In this document: piece by piece, positions 17,561-26,204 of the stretch
Position numbering within the stretch: position 1 is the first letter of the stretch
How the letters are laid out: each line of letters opens with the position of its first letter
DNA from: Actinoplanes lobatus
GTDB lineage: Bacteria > Actinomycetota > Actinomycetes > Mycobacteriales > Micromonosporaceae
Length of the DNA: 64,000 bases
Direction: 5' to 3'
Assembly (NCBI RefSeq): GCF_014205215.1
Contig: NZ_JACHNC010000001.1
Coordinates: 1,245,001 to 1,309,000 of the forward strand
Program-made: the position numbers and the translations under genes
The notes under the pieces: generated by a model
Told to the model about the DNA's origin: nothing
Seen by the model: only the letters and a program-made list of their open reading frames with translations
Database searches by the model: none

Positions 17561-19630
17561 GTGGCACGCAGCGTCTACGTAGCGGGCTTGGGCCCGTCCG
17601 TCGGTAAGGGGACCGTGGCACTCGGCATCGTCGAGGCTCTGTCCCGCCAGGTCGCCTCGGTGGCCGTCTTCCGTCCCATGATCTCCGGTGGCAACCCCGA
17701 TCCGTTGCTCTCCGTGCTCCACGAGCGCTATCCGGGACCGAACCCCGCGGACGCGTACGGCGTCACCCTCGCCGAGGCGTCCGCACTGGTCGCCGACGGC
17801 CGCTGGGAGGAGCTGATCGGCCGGATCGTGGAGCGCTACCGGGAGGTCGAGCGGCACGCGAGCGCCGTGGTGATCATCGGGAGCGACTTCACCGACAACC
17901 CCGGCGAGGGGCAGGACGAGCTGCCCCGGGAGTTCGCCTTCAACGCCCGGCTGGCGAACGAGTTCGGCAGCGTGGTGGTGCCGGTGGTCAGCGGCGAGGG
18001 CCGGTCCCGGGATTCGCTCGCGGCGGCCGTGCGCAGCGCGTACCACTCGCTTGTCGATCTTGGCACGACGGTGGTGGCGGTGATCGCCAACCGGGTCCCG
18101 GCAGCGGCTCTGGGTGGTGAGCCCGAAGGGCTGCCGGTGCCGTTCTGGGCCCTTCCGGAGGTCCCCGCGATCGCCGCGCCGACCGTCGGTGAGGTGGCCG
18201 CCGCGCTGGACGCCGACGTGATCGCCGGTTCCGCCGGATCGCTGGAACGGGACGTGCTGGACTACGTGGTCGGCGCCGGGCAGGTGCCGACCGTGCTGGG
18301 CGCGCTGACCGACGGGGCGCTGCTGATCACCGCGGGCGACCGGGCGGACCTGCTGGTCGCGGCGAGCGCGGCGCACGCGGCCGGCAACGTCACGCTGGCC
18401 GGGCTGGTGCTGACCCTGGGCGAACCGGCCGACGAGCGGGCGCTCCGTGTCATCGAGCGCCTCAACACCGGCCTGGCCATGCTGGTCACCAAGACCGACA
18501 GCTACCACACGATCGCCGCGGCCGACCGGATCACGGCGCAGCTCAGCACCCCTCGCAAGATCGACGCGGCACTCGGGATCTTCGAGGAGAACGTGGACAC
18601 CGCCGAGCTGTCCCGGCTGCTCGACGTGGCCCGGTCGAGCCGGGTCACCCCGCTGATGTTCGAGAACGATCTGATCGAGAAGGCCCGCACCGACCGCCGT
18701 CACCTGGTGCTGCCGGAGGGCACCGAGGAGCGCATCCTGCGGGCCTCGGAGACGCTGCTGCGGCGCGGGGTGGCCGACCTGACCCTGCTGGGCGACCCGG
18801 AGGAGATCAACCGGCGGGCCCGGGAGATCGGCGTGGACATCGCCGGCGCGCGGCTGGTGGACCCGGCCACGAGCGAGTGGCGGCAGGATTTCGCCACCCG
18901 GTACGCGGAGATCCGCAAGCACCGCGGCGTCACCCTGGATCTGGCCTACGACGTGGTCACCGACGTCAACTACTTCGGCACCCTGATGGTGGCCGGCGGT
19001 CTGGCCGACGGCATGGTCTCCGGCGCCACCCACACCACGGCCGCGACGATCCGCCCGGCCTTCGAGATCATCAAGACGGTGCCCGGCCTGACCGTGGCGT
19101 CCAGTGTGTTCTTCATGCTGCTCGCCGACCGGGTGCTGGTCTACGGCGACTGCGCGGTCAACCCCGACCCGGACGCCGAACAGCTCGCCGACATCGCCCT
19201 GTCCTCGGCGCAGACCGCCGCCGCGTTCGGGATCGAGCCGCGGGTCGCCCTGCTCTCCTACTCCACCGGCAGCTCCGGGGCGGGCGCCGACGTGGACAAG
19301 GTGGCGGCGGCCACCGCGCTGGTCCGGCAGCGGCGGCCCGATCTGCCGGTCGAGGGCCCGATCCAGTACGACGCGGCGATCGACCCGGCGGTGGCCGCCG
19401 CCAAGCTCCCCGGCAGCGCGGTCGCCGGCAAGGCCACGGTCTTCGTCTTCCCGGACCTGAACACCGGAAACAACACCTACAAGGCGGTCCAGCGATCGGC
19501 GAACGCGGTCGCGGTCGGCCCGGTGATGCAGGGCCTGCGGCGACCGGTCAACGACCTGTCCCGCGGCGCGACGGTCAAGGACATCGTGAACACGGTCGCC
19601 ATCACGGCGATCCAGGCGGGAGCGAAATGA
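17561..19630 (+). CDS. pta: Phosphate acetyltransferase
   Basis: Converts acetyl-CoA and phosphate to acetyl phosphate and CoA. The protein has 689 residues, the long form found in actinobacteria and E. coli. The N-terminal BioD-like P-loop region carries GPSVGKGTVALG (about 12-23), followed by a DRTGG regulatory domain. The C-terminal catalytic PTA domain starts near residue 375 (HLVLPEGTEERI) and contains the conserved VSGATHTTAATIRPA and SYSTGSSG stretches. The start is GTG 17561, placing the P-loop close to the N-terminus. The stop overlaps the ackA start (ATGA), so the acetate pathway genes are coupled. Confidence 0.95.
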   Translation: MARSVYVAGLGPSVGKGTVALGIVEALSRQVASVAVFRPMISGGNPDPLLSVLHERYPGPNPADAYGVTLAEASALVADGRWEELIGRIVERYREVERHASAVVIIGSDFTDNPGEGQDELPREFAFNARLANEFGSVVVPVVSGEGRSRDSLAAAVRSAYHSLVDLGTTVVAVIANRVPAAALGGEPEGLPVPFWALPEVPAIAAPTVGEVAAALDADVIAGSAGSLERDVLDYVVGAGQVPTVLGALTDGALLITAGDRADLLVAASAAHAAGNVTLAGLVLTLGEPADERALRVIERLNTGLAMLVTKTDSYHTIAAADRITAQLSTPRKIDAALGIFEENVDTAELSRLLDVARSSRVTPLMFENDLIEKARTDRRHLVLPEGTEERILRASETLLRRGVADLTLLGDPEEINRRAREIGVDIAGARLVDPATSEWRQDFATRYAEIRKHRGVTLDLAYDVVTDVNYFGTLMVAGGLADGMVSGATHTTAATIRPAFEIIKTVPGLTVASSVFFMLLADRVLVYGDCAVNPDPDAEQLADIALSSAQTAAAFGIEPRVALLSYSTGSSGAGADVDKVAAATALVRQRRPDLPVEGPIQYDAAIDPAVAAAKLPGSAVAGKATVFVFPDLNTGNNTYKAVQRSANAVAVGPVMQGLRRPVNDLSRGATVKDIVNTVAITAIQAGAK

Positions 19631-20736
19631 CTCGGGTGCTCGTGCTCAACAGCGGCTCGTCGTCGCTGCGATACCGGCTCTTCGACGGCTCGGACGTGCT
19701 GGCCAAGGGGCTGATCCAGCGGATCGGCGAACCCGGCGGCGACGCGGCCGACCACGGCGCCGCGCTACAGCGGCTGATGGACGAGCTGGACCTGTCCGGG
19801 CTGACCGCGGTCGGGCACCGGGTGGTGCACGGCGGCGAGCGGTTCACCGCCTCGACCGTGGTCGACGACGAGGTGCTGGCCGCCATCGAGGAGCTGATCC
19901 CGCTCGCCCCGCTGCACAACCCGGCCGCGCTGACCGGGCTGCGGGTGGCCCGTGACCTGCTGCCCGGGGTCCCACAGGTGGCCGTCTTCGACACCGCGTT
20001 CCACGCCACGATCCCGCCGGAGGGCGCGCTCTGGGCGATCGACCGGGAGGTGTCGCGCAAGTGGGGGCTGCGGCGCTACGGGTTCCACGGGACGTCGCAC
20101 GCGTACGTCTCCCGGGAGACCGCCCGGGTGCTCGGCCGGCCGGTCGCCGACACCAACGTGATCACGCTGCACCTGGGCAACGGGGCCAGCGCCACGGCGG
20201 TCCGCGGCGGGCGCAGCGTGGCCACCTCGATGGGCCTGACCCCGCTGCCCGGGCTGGTGATGGGCACCCGCTCCGGTGACATCGACCCGAGCCTGATCTT
20301 TCACCTGCACCGGGTGGCCGGGCAGTCGCTGGACGAGATCGAGGAGATGCTGACCCGCCGGTCCGGGCTGCTCGGCCTGACCGGGGACAACGACATGCGT
20401 ACCGTGGAGGAGCGGTGGGCGGCCGGCGATCCGGACGCCACCCTGGCCTTCGAGATCTACTGCCGGCGGATCCGCGAGTACACCGGCTCCTACCTGGCCG
20501 TCCTGGGCCGGGTGGACGCGATCACCTTCACCGGCGGGGTCGGGGAGAACTCACGGGAGGTCAGGGCGACGACCATGGCGGGGCTGGAGGCCCTCGGCAT
20601 CGCGATCGACCCGGACCGGAACCGGGCCAACGCCTCGATCATCTCTCCGGACGGCTCCCCCGTGACGGTCTGCGTGGTGCCGACCGAGGAGGAGCTGGAG
20701 ATCGCCTCCGAGGCCCGTAGGGCGGTCGGGGCCTAG
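19627..20736 (+). CDS. ackA: Acetate kinase
   Basis: Interconverts acetyl phosphate plus ADP and acetate plus ATP. The protein has 369 residues, slightly shorter than the usual 395-400. ASKHA-fold motifs are intact: NSGSSSLRYRLF at the N-terminus, GHRVVHGG (about 60), FDTAFHATIPP (about 121), RRYGFHGTSHAYVS (about 145), HLGNGASATAV (about 180), GTRSGDIDPSL (about 215) and FTGGVGENS (about 302). It is co-translated with pta. It ends tail-to-tail with a small membrane-protein gene, sharing CTAG (20733-20736). Confidence 0.95.
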   Translation: MTRVLVLNSGSSSLRYRLFDGSDVLAKGLIQRIGEPGGDAADHGAALQRLMDELDLSGLTAVGHRVVHGGERFTASTVVDDEVLAAIEELIPLAPLHNPAALTGLRVARDLLPGVPQVAVFDTAFHATIPPEGALWAIDREVSRKWGLRRYGFHGTSHAYVSRETARVLGRPVADTNVITLHLGNGASATAVRGGRSVATSMGLTPLPGLVMGTRSGDIDPSLIFHLHRVAGQSLDEIEEMLTRRSGLLGLTGDNDMRTVEERWAAGDPDATLAFEIYCRRIREYTGSYLAVLGRVDAITFTGGVGENSREVRATTMAGLEALGIAIDPDRNRANASIISPDGSPVTVCVVPTEEELEIASEARRAVGA

Positions 20737-20891
20737 AGGACCAGCCAGGCCACGAGGGCGATCAGCAGGACCGCCACGGCGCCGCCGACGATGTAGGGCA
20801 TTTTGGACGGTGCCGCGTCGTCCGGCGTCGTCCGGTTGAAGGCCCGGAACGCCTCGGTGTTGCCGCTCGGGTCGACTTGGTTGTCAGGCAT
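20733..20891 (-). CDS. Small single-pass membrane protein
   Basis: Protein of 52 residues: a polar N-terminus (MPDNQVDPSGNTEAF) and one C-terminal transmembrane helix (PYIVGGAVAVLLIALVAWL, about 31-50) ending almost at the membrane. The ATG at 20889-20891 is preferred over an upstream in-frame start because it begins the polar tail cleanly. Function is unknown. Convergent with ackA, sharing four bases at the stops. Confidence 0.5.
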   Translation of the reverse strand: MPDNQVDPSGNTEAFRAFNRTTPDDAAPSKMPYIVGGAVAVLLIALVAWLVL

Positions 20892-20999
20892 GAGGCCGAC
20901 CCTAACCACAAAGGTCAAGGTTGGCGAAACAGGTCCACCTGTTCGGCGGAACCCGGTGTGATGTCCGCTACCAGGGAACTCTGATCTTTCGACGGCACA

Positions 21000-21863
21000 A
21001 TGGTCGGCGTGTTGCGCCGTTCCCTACTCGCCCTTGTCGCCACCGCCGGCCTCGCCGCCTGCACTTCCGAGAAGCCGAAGGAGGAGACACCCACCTCCTC
21101 ACCGGCTCCGGAGAAAGCCTCACCAGCTCCGGAGAAAGCAGAGGCCGGCACCAGCGAATTCGACCTCAACCGCGGCGGCGACCGACCCCTGCCGACCAAG
21201 GTGTGGCTGCCCGCCACCGCCGGGGCCCGCCCGCTGATCTACTTCAGCCACGGCCTGACCTCCCAGCCCGACGACTACGCCGAGCTACTGACCGCCTGGC
21301 AGGCCGCCGGTTTCGTGGTGGCCGCCCCGAAGTACCCGCACACCTGGCACGACGCGCCCGAGTACAACGCCGGCGACATCGTCAACCAGCCCGCCGACGC
21401 CCAGTTCGTGATCACCGAGGTGCTGAAGGCGCTGCCCGGCCGGATCGACGCGAACCGGATCGCGGCGGCCGGGCACTCGGCCGGCGCGATCACCACGATC
21501 GGACTGTTCAGCGGCAGCCGGGACGAGCGGCTCAAGGCCGGGGTGCTGATCGCCGGCCGGCAGATGCCGCAGCCCGCCCCGTTCGCCGGCACGCCGTCGC
21601 CGCTGCTGTTCGTCCAGGGCAAGCTCGACGAGACGGTGACCTACGAGCAGGCGTACGGCGCGTACAACGAGGTGACCTGGCCCAAAGGCTTCCTGGAGCT
21701 TCCGCAGGGCACCCACCTGCCGCACCGGGACCAGCCGGCCGTGGTGGCCGCCACCACCACGGATTTCTGGCACTGGACCCTGGACGGCGACGAGGCCGCC
21801 AAGCAGAAGCTGCCGCAGGACGCGTCGTCGACCGGTGTGGCCGGGCTGACCAGCACCTTCTAG
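21000..21863 (+). CDS. Secreted lipoprotein alpha/beta hydrolase
   Basis: Predicted lipoprotein esterase of 287 residues. A short signal peptide ends in the lipobox LAAC (Cys near residue 21), then a Ser/Pro/Glu-rich linker with the repeated unit SPAPEKA. The hydrolase domain has YFSHGLTS (oxyanion region, about 80), the nucleophile elbow GHSAGA (about 160) and a late His in THLPHRD (about 243). It is similar to dienelactone-hydrolase/chlorophyllase-like esterases. It probably acts on the outer face of the membrane; the substrate is unknown. Start ATG 21000, with a GTG four codons later as an alternative. It ends on a CTAG shared with the convergent oxidoreductase gene. Confidence 0.8.
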   Translation: MVGVLRRSLLALVATAGLAACTSEKPKEETPTSSPAPEKASPAPEKAEAGTSEFDLNRGGDRPLPTKVWLPATAGARPLIYFSHGLTSQPDDYAELLTAWQAAGFVVAAPKYPHTWHDAPEYNAGDIVNQPADAQFVITEVLKALPGRIDANRIAAAGHSAGAITTIGLFSGSRDERLKAGVLIAGRQMPQPAPFAGTPSPLLFVQGKLDETVTYEQAYGAYNEVTWPKGFLELPQGTHLPHRDQPAVVAATTTDFWHWTLDGDEAAKQKLPQDASSTGVAGLTSTF

Positions 21864-22801
21864 AACTCGACGACGACCTTCCCGAAGACGTCACCGGCGG
21901 CGAGGCGGGCGAACGCCTCGCCGACCGCGTCGAACGCGAAGGTCGAGTCGATCACCGGGCGCGCCCGGCCGGACGCCACCAGTTCGAGCAGGGCGGCCAG
22001 CTCGTCCGGGGTGCCCATGCTGCTGCCCAGGATCTCCAGCTGCATGGCGAAGACCCGGCGCAGGTCGACCTGGGCCAGGTGGCCGGCGGTCGCCCCGCAC
22101 ACCACGATCCGGGCGCCCGGGGCGGAGCACTTCATCGAGTGCTCGAAGGTGGGCGCGCCGACCGACTCGATCACCACGTCGACGCGCTCCGGCAGCCGGG
22201 CGCCGGACTCCACCGCGGTGGCGCCCAGTTCGGCGATCCGCTCCCGCTTGGCGGCGTCGCGGCTGGTCACGTACACCCGCTTGCCGAGGCCCGCGGCGAG
22301 CGCCACGGCCGCCGTGGACACGCCGCCGCCCGCGCCCTGGACCAGCACCGAGCCGGCCTCGGCGACCCGGCCCCGGGTGAACAGCATGTGGTAGGCGGTG
22401 AGCCAGGCGGTCGGCAGGCAGGCGGCCTCGGCGAAGGACACCCCGGCCGGCAGCGGGACCAGGTTCTCCCGGGGCGCGGCGAGGCGCTCGGCCAGCGTGC
22501 CCGGGTGCCGCTCGGAGAAGAGCGAGAAGCCCCGTGGATCGGCCTTGTCCTCGACCACCGGGTAGACCACGACCTCGTTGCCGTCCGGGTCCACCCCGGC
22601 CGCGTCACAGCCGAGGATCATCGGCAGCCGGTCGGCGGGCAGGCCGACCCCGCGCAGGGACCAGATGTCGTGGTGGTTGAGCGAGGATGCCCGTACGTCG
22701 ACGGGCACCCAGCCGTCCGGGACGGAGAACGGCAGGTCACCCACGGTCAGGCCGTCGAGCGGCGCTTCGGGGTGCAGGGCGGAGGCGTAAGCAGCTCGCA
22801 T
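21860..22801 (-). CDS. Zinc-independent quinone oxidoreductase/alcohol dehydrogenase-family protein
   Basis: MDR-superfamily NADPH oxidoreductase of 313 residues. The N-terminal GroES-like domain contains SSLNHHDIWSLRG (about 40-52) and LGCDAAGV (about 63). The Rossmann domain has VLVQGAGGGVSTAAVALA (about 141-158) and YVTSRDAAKRERI, whose Arg/Lys residues suggest NADPH. Structural-zinc cysteines are missing, which fits the quinone-reductase or zeta-crystallin branch. Cytosolic. Its stop shares CTAG with the lipoprotein hydrolase; the hairpin at 22821-22852 belongs to the gene behind it. The substrate is not known. Confidence 0.8.
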   Translation of the reverse strand: MRAAYASALHPEAPLDGLTVGDLPFSVPDGWVPVDVRASSLNHHDIWSLRGVGLPADRLPMILGCDAAGVDPDGNEVVVYPVVEDKADPRGFSLFSERHPGTLAERLAAPRENLVPLPAGVSFAEAACLPTAWLTAYHMLFTRGRVAEAGSVLVQGAGGGVSTAAVALAAGLGKRVYVTSRDAAKRERIAELGATAVESGARLPERVDVVIESVGAPTFEHSMKCSAPGARIVVCGATAGHLAQVDLRRVFAMQLEILGSSMGTPDELAALLELVASGRARPVIDSTFAFDAVGEAFARLAAGDVFGKVVVEF

Positions 22802-22820
22802 GACCCGACCTTAGGGCTGG

Positions 22821-22852
22821 TTCAGGGGATCACAGAAGCGTGATCCCCTGAA
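22821..22852 (-). terminator. Terminator after malic enzyme
   Basis: A perfect 13-bp stem (TTCAGGGGATCAC and its complement) with a six-base loop lies 10 bases past the malic enzyme stop on the minus strand. It insulates the oxidoreductase gene downstream on the same strand. Confidence 0.8.
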
Positions 22853-22861
22853 CATCCTCGA

Positions 22862-24094
22862 CTAAACGCTCTGCCGCTGCTGGGCCGGAGCCGGCGTGGC
22901 GGTCCGGCGGGCGACCCCGTCCTCGATCGCGGCCGCGGCGACGGCGGCGGCGACCGCCGGGGCGACCCGCGGGTCGAGTGGCGACGGCACGATCGCCTCC
23001 GGGCGGAGGTCGTCGGCGACGATGGCGGCGATCGCGTCGGCCGCCGCCACCTTCATCCGGTCGGTGATCGTGGTGGCCCGGACGTCCAGCGCGCCCCGGA
23101 AGATGCCGGGGAAGGCCAGCACGTTGTTGATCTGGTTCGGGAAGTCGCTGCGGCCGGTCGCGACGATCGCCGCGTACCGGTGCGCGATCGCCGGCGGAAC
23201 CTCCGGCGTCGGGTTGGCCAGCGCGAAGATGATCGCGCCCGGCGCCATGCCGGTCAGCGCCTCCTCCGGGATGTTGCCGCCGGAGACACCGACGAGCACG
23301 TCGGCGCCGATCAGCGCCTCCGCGATCCCCCCGGTACGCCCGGAGACGTTCGTGACGGCGGCCAGCTCCGCCTTCATCCCGTTCAGGTCGCCGCGCTCGG
23401 CGTGGATGATGCCGCGCGAGTCGACGACGATCATGTTGGCGCCCTGGACACCGGCCGCCATCAGGGTGTTCGTGATCGCGACACCGGCCGCGCCGGCCCC
23501 GCTCACGACGACGCGCAGGTCACCGAACGACCGGCCGAGCAGCTTCGCGGCGTTCCGCAGGGCGGCCAGCGTGACGACCGCGGTGCCGTGCTGGTCGTCG
23601 TGGAAGACCGGGATGTCCAGCTCGGCGTCGAGGCGGCGCTCGATCTCGAAGCAGCGCGGCGCGCTGATGTCCTCGAGGTTGATCCCGCCGAACGACGGCG
23701 CCATCGCCTTGACCGTGGCGATGATGCCCTCGACGTCCTGCGTGTCCAGCACGATCGGGATGGAGTCGACGCCGCCGAACTGCTTGAACAGGACGGACTT
23801 GCCCTCCATGACCGGCATGGCGGCCTTGGGACCGATGTTGCCGAGACCCAGGACGGCGGATCCGTCGGTGACCACGGCGACCGTGTTCGACGTCCAGGTG
23901 TAGTCGGAGTAGAGCGACTCGTCCTCGGCGATCGCCTCGCACACCCGGGCGACACCCGGCGTGTAGGCCAGTGAGAGGTCGTCACGGCTGGCCAGCGGAA
24001 TGGTCGCGCTCATCGTCATCTTGCCCCGGCGGTGCAGGTCGAAGACGGGATCGGCGGCGAGGGCGGGATCGAGTTCGAAACTGAAGAAAGACAC
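22862..24094 (-). CDS. NAD(P)-dependent malic enzyme
   Basis: Oxidatively decarboxylates malate to pyruvate and CO2. The protein has 410 residues, the short bacterial form without a PTA domain. Conserved blocks are the catalytic SLAYTPGVARVC (about 46-57), the metal-binding FHDDQHGTA (about 153-161), a Rossmann motif VVSGAGAAGVAI (about 188-199) and FALANPTPEV. The start is taken as GTG 24094, followed by SFFSFELDP. A GGAG lies seven bases upstream, and a longer frame to 24202 has no such support. It is monocistronic between two hairpin or divergent boundaries. It links the TCA cycle to pyruvate and reducing power. Confidence 0.9.
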   Translation of the reverse strand: MSFFSFELDPALAADPVFDLHRRGKMTMSATIPLASRDDLSLAYTPGVARVCEAIAEDESLYSDYTWTSNTVAVVTDGSAVLGLGNIGPKAAMPVMEGKSVLFKQFGGVDSIPIVLDTQDVEGIIATVKAMAPSFGGINLEDISAPRCFEIERRLDAELDIPVFHDDQHGTAVVTLAALRNAAKLLGRSFGDLRVVVSGAGAAGVAITNTLMAAGVQGANMIVVDSRGIIHAERGDLNGMKAELAAVTNVSGRTGGIAEALIGADVLVGVSGGNIPEEALTGMAPGAIIFALANPTPEVPPAIAHRYAAIVATGRSDFPNQINNVLAFPGIFRGALDVRATTITDRMKVAAADAIAAIVADDLRPEAIVPSPLDPRVAPAVAAAVAAAAIEDGVARRTATPAPAQQRQSV

Positions 24095-24233
24095 GGTGAA
24101 ACTCCACACTGCATCGACATTGATACGTGGCACCAGCGGGTCCTGGTCGCGAGTATGCGCCAGGCGGCGGTGCATGCGGGGATCACCCGGTAAACCGTCC
24201 ACAGCACGGGTGTGCGCTGGGGATTAGAGGACA

Positions 24234-24545
24234 CTAACTTAACCGGAAGGGTCTCGGGTAGTAGCGAAATATCACACGCCCGATGACATCAGCGACGCCG
24301 TGAGCACGGGAATCGTCCTCCACGAACTGATTGTCACCGACCAGCCACCACCCGCCGTCGCGCTTTTCCACGGCCCGTTTCACGACCAGCAGACCCGGCC
24401 GGGAACGGAACTCGCCGACGACGATGTCCCCGGCCCTTACATGATCTGCCCCCCGGCGCACGATCAGGGCATCTCCGGACCGCAGAGTCGGAGCCATCGA
24501 GGGCCCGTTCACAAGCACCGCGAACAGTGGTAATTGCCATCTCAA
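24234..24545 (-). CDS. sodX: Nickel superoxide dismutase maturation protease (SodX)
   Basis: S26-family signal-peptidase-like protease of 103 residues that removes the N-terminal propeptide of NiSOD so that its nickel hook becomes free. The Ser nucleophile is in NGPSMAPTL (about 13-21) and the general-base Lys in LLVVKRAV (near 57), followed by WWLVGDN, a typical box. There is no transmembrane anchor, consistent with cytosolic action. No ATG fits; TTG 24545 is chosen because GGAGG lies nine bases upstream (24555-24559) and the protein then begins about a dozen residues before GPSM. A three-codon frame ATG CGT TGA overlaps this start. It is divergent from sodN. Confidence 0.88.
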   Translation of the reverse strand: MRWQLPLFAVLVNGPSMAPTLRSGDALIVRRGADHVRAGDIVVGEFRSRPGLLVVKRAVEKRDGGWWLVGDNQFVEDDSRAHGVADVIGRVIFRYYPRPFRLS

Positions 24546-24630
24546 CGCATCAAGCCTCCGTCGCGTTACGTCCGGGCTGTAAGGGGTAGGGTCAACCTCG
24601 GATCATCGCAAACTCTATGGAGGAGTCCTG

Positions 24631-25035
24631 ATGCGACTTCCGCGTTTCCTCACCCCGCGCACCGTGGCCAGCGCGCACTGCGACCTGCCGTGCGGCGTCT
24701 ACGACCCGGCCCAGGCCCGGATCGAGGCCGAGTCGATCAAGGCGATCGCCGAGAAGTACCAGGGGAACACCGACCCCGAGTTCCGCACCCGGGCCATCCT
24801 CATCAAGGAGCAGCGGGCCGAGCTGGTCAAGCACCACCTCTGGGTCCTGTGGACGGACTACTTCAAGGCCCCGCACTTCGAGAAGTACCCGAACCTGCAC
24901 CAGCTCTTCAACGAGGCCACCAAGCTCGCCGGCGCCACCGGCGCCAAGGGCTCGGTGGACCCGGCGATCGCCGAGCAGCTGCTCGGCAAGATCGAGGAGA
25001 TCTCCAAGATCTTCTGGGAGACCAAGCAGGCCTGA
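24631..25035 (+). CDS. sodN: Nickel superoxide dismutase
   Basis: Disproportionates superoxide in the cytosol. The precursor has 134 residues: a 15-residue propeptide (MRLPRFLTPRTVASA) and then the nickel hook HCDLPCGVYDP. After cleavage, His1, Cys2 and Cys6 bind nickel. The four-helix bundle residues WVLWTDYFK and PHFEKYPNLH are typical of the family. A strong ribosome site (GGAGGAG) lies five bases before the ATG. The 85-base divergent region with sodX has TAGGGT (24584-24589) as a possible -10 box. A 13-bp hairpin follows the stop. Confidence 0.97.
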   Translation: MRLPRFLTPRTVASAHCDLPCGVYDPAQARIEAESIKAIAEKYQGNTDPEFRTRAILIKEQRAELVKHHLWVLWTDYFKAPHFEKYPNLHQLFNEATKLAGATGAKGSVDPAIAEQLLGKIEEISKIFWETKQA

Positions 25036-25046
25036 TCCGTGCCTGT

Positions 25047-25085
25047 GCCGACGGCCGGCCCGCCCCGAGCGAGCCGGCCGTCGGC
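25047..25085 (+). terminator. Terminator after sodN
   Basis: A perfect 13-bp stem (GCCGACGGCCGGC / GCCGGCCGTCGGC) with a 13-base loop, 11 bases past the sodN stop. No T-run. Confidence 0.8.
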
Positions 25086-25200
25086 GTCTCACTCCCCCGT
25101 TTTCCAGGCCATATCACCCACACATCGGAACTGGCGGTCACCGGGTGCTCCCGCAGCGTCCAGTAGCCGCTAGAGTCTCTCCATCGGGAGGAGGCCTCGG

Positions 25201-25608
25201 GTGACTCAGCTGATCGAAACGGAGCCGGTCGTCGGAGACGATGTCGTACTACTGACGGTGCCCGCCGACGGCGGTTACCTCAGCGTCCTCCGGACGGCCA
25301 CCGCCGGCCTGGCGGCCCGCCTGCACTTCGCCCTCGACGAGATCGAGGACCTGCGCATCGCCGTCGACGAGGCGTGCGCCATGCTGCTGGCCATCGCCAC
25401 CCGCGGCGCCGAGCTCGAGTGCCGCTTCGCGGTCACCGACGACGCCCTCACGGTCGAGGTCACCGTCGCCACCGTCCGCGGCGCCCGCCTCCCCTCCGAG
25501 TCGTCCTTCGCGTGGAAGGTCCTCACGGCCCTGACCACGAGCGCCGCCGCCGAGGCCAACGGCCGCCAGGCCACCATCCGCCTCCTGACCCGCCGAACCG
25601 AGTTCTAA
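25201..25608 (+). CDS. Anti-sigma regulatory factor (RsbW/SpoIIAB-like ATPase)
   Basis: HATPase-fold anti-sigma factor or serine kinase of 135 residues. LRIAVDEACAMLLAIA (about 57-72) stands at the N-box position; the classical Asn is missing, as in the DEAC subgroup of actinobacterial RsbW-like proteins. The G-box region is SSFAWKVLTALT (about 101-112). The start is GTG 25201 with a strong GGGAGGAGG ribosome site. Such genes usually precede a SigB/SigF-type sigma factor. Here no sigma gene follows; the noncoding repeat array begins seven bases after the stop. The partner must be elsewhere or has been lost. Confidence 0.82.
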   Translation: MTQLIETEPVVGDDVVLLTVPADGGYLSVLRTATAGLAARLHFALDEIEDLRIAVDEACAMLLAIATRGAELECRFAVTDDALTVEVTVATVRGARLPSESSFAWKVLTALTTSAAAEANGRQATIRLLTRRTEF

Positions 25609-25614
25609 ACCCCT

Positions 25615-25730
25615 TCTCCGGTACGGGCTGCGCCGCCCCCGCCGAATCCCGGCCGTACCGCGGCACCCCGCGACCATCTGCCGGGTCAAGCCCGTGCCGC
25701 GCCCGCCGGGCTCAGATCGGTGGTCCGGCA
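25615..25730 (+). repeat. Left inverted arm of repeat element 1
   Basis: A 116-base arm starting TCTCCGGTACGGG. It aligns without gaps to the complement of 26553-26668 at roughly 72 percent by eye. The outer 36 bases and the inner 36 bases (containing TGCCGCGCCCGCCGGGC) are nearly identical; the middle is diverged. Confidence 0.8.
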
Positions 25731-25810
25731 GACCGGCCCTCCACCAGAAGCGCCGCTCACATGCCCCCCACGCAACGCACACGACCGAGCAGACACCGCG
25801 TGGACCCCCC

Positions 25811-25961
25811 AGCCTGCCTCTCGACTACGGACGGCCGCGCCCGAAAGACACCACGTGGAACCCCCCGCAACCCCAGAGAGCCTGCCTCTCGACTACGGAC
25901 GGCCACGCCCGAAAGACACCGCATGGAACCCCCCGCAACCCCAGAGAGCCTGCCTCTCGGT
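25811..25961 (+). repeat. 68-bp tandem repeat, 2.2 copies
   Basis: Units start at 25811, 25879 and 25947 (the last truncated after about 15 bases), each beginning AGCCTGCCTCTCG. The two full units differ at only a few positions. The segment before 25811 (GACACCGCGTGGACCCCCC) is the degenerate end of a further unit. Confidence 0.85.
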
Positions 25962-26204
25962 TGTGGGTGGCCGCGATGGCAAGTCACGCATTCGGATGGC
26001 TCCGGCGTCACCCCAGACTCGCCGGCAATCTTGGTCGATTGTTGCTTTCGGGCCAATCTTGATTCCTGGTTGCCATCCGACGGGCGATCATCACCCATGA
26101 TCCATTTCCCCTGGAAGATCTTGGGTCATCGGACACATCGGTTGCGAGGCGCTCAAGATGGCCAAGGCGCACGGGTGGGCCGCGCACCCGGCTCCCTCCA
26201 CCCG

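Noticed and set aside
14645..19033. A 1462-codon open frame antisense to kgd and pta
   Set aside because: It lies opposite two enzymes with intact family motifs. Long antisense frames are expected in very GC-rich coding DNA. Its protein is low in hydrophobic pattern and has no recognisable domain.
24546..24630. Nur-type operator between sodX and sodN
   Set aside because: I looked for a TTGCAA-type dyad as used by Nur; only unrelated sequence with a possible TAGGGT -10 box is seen.
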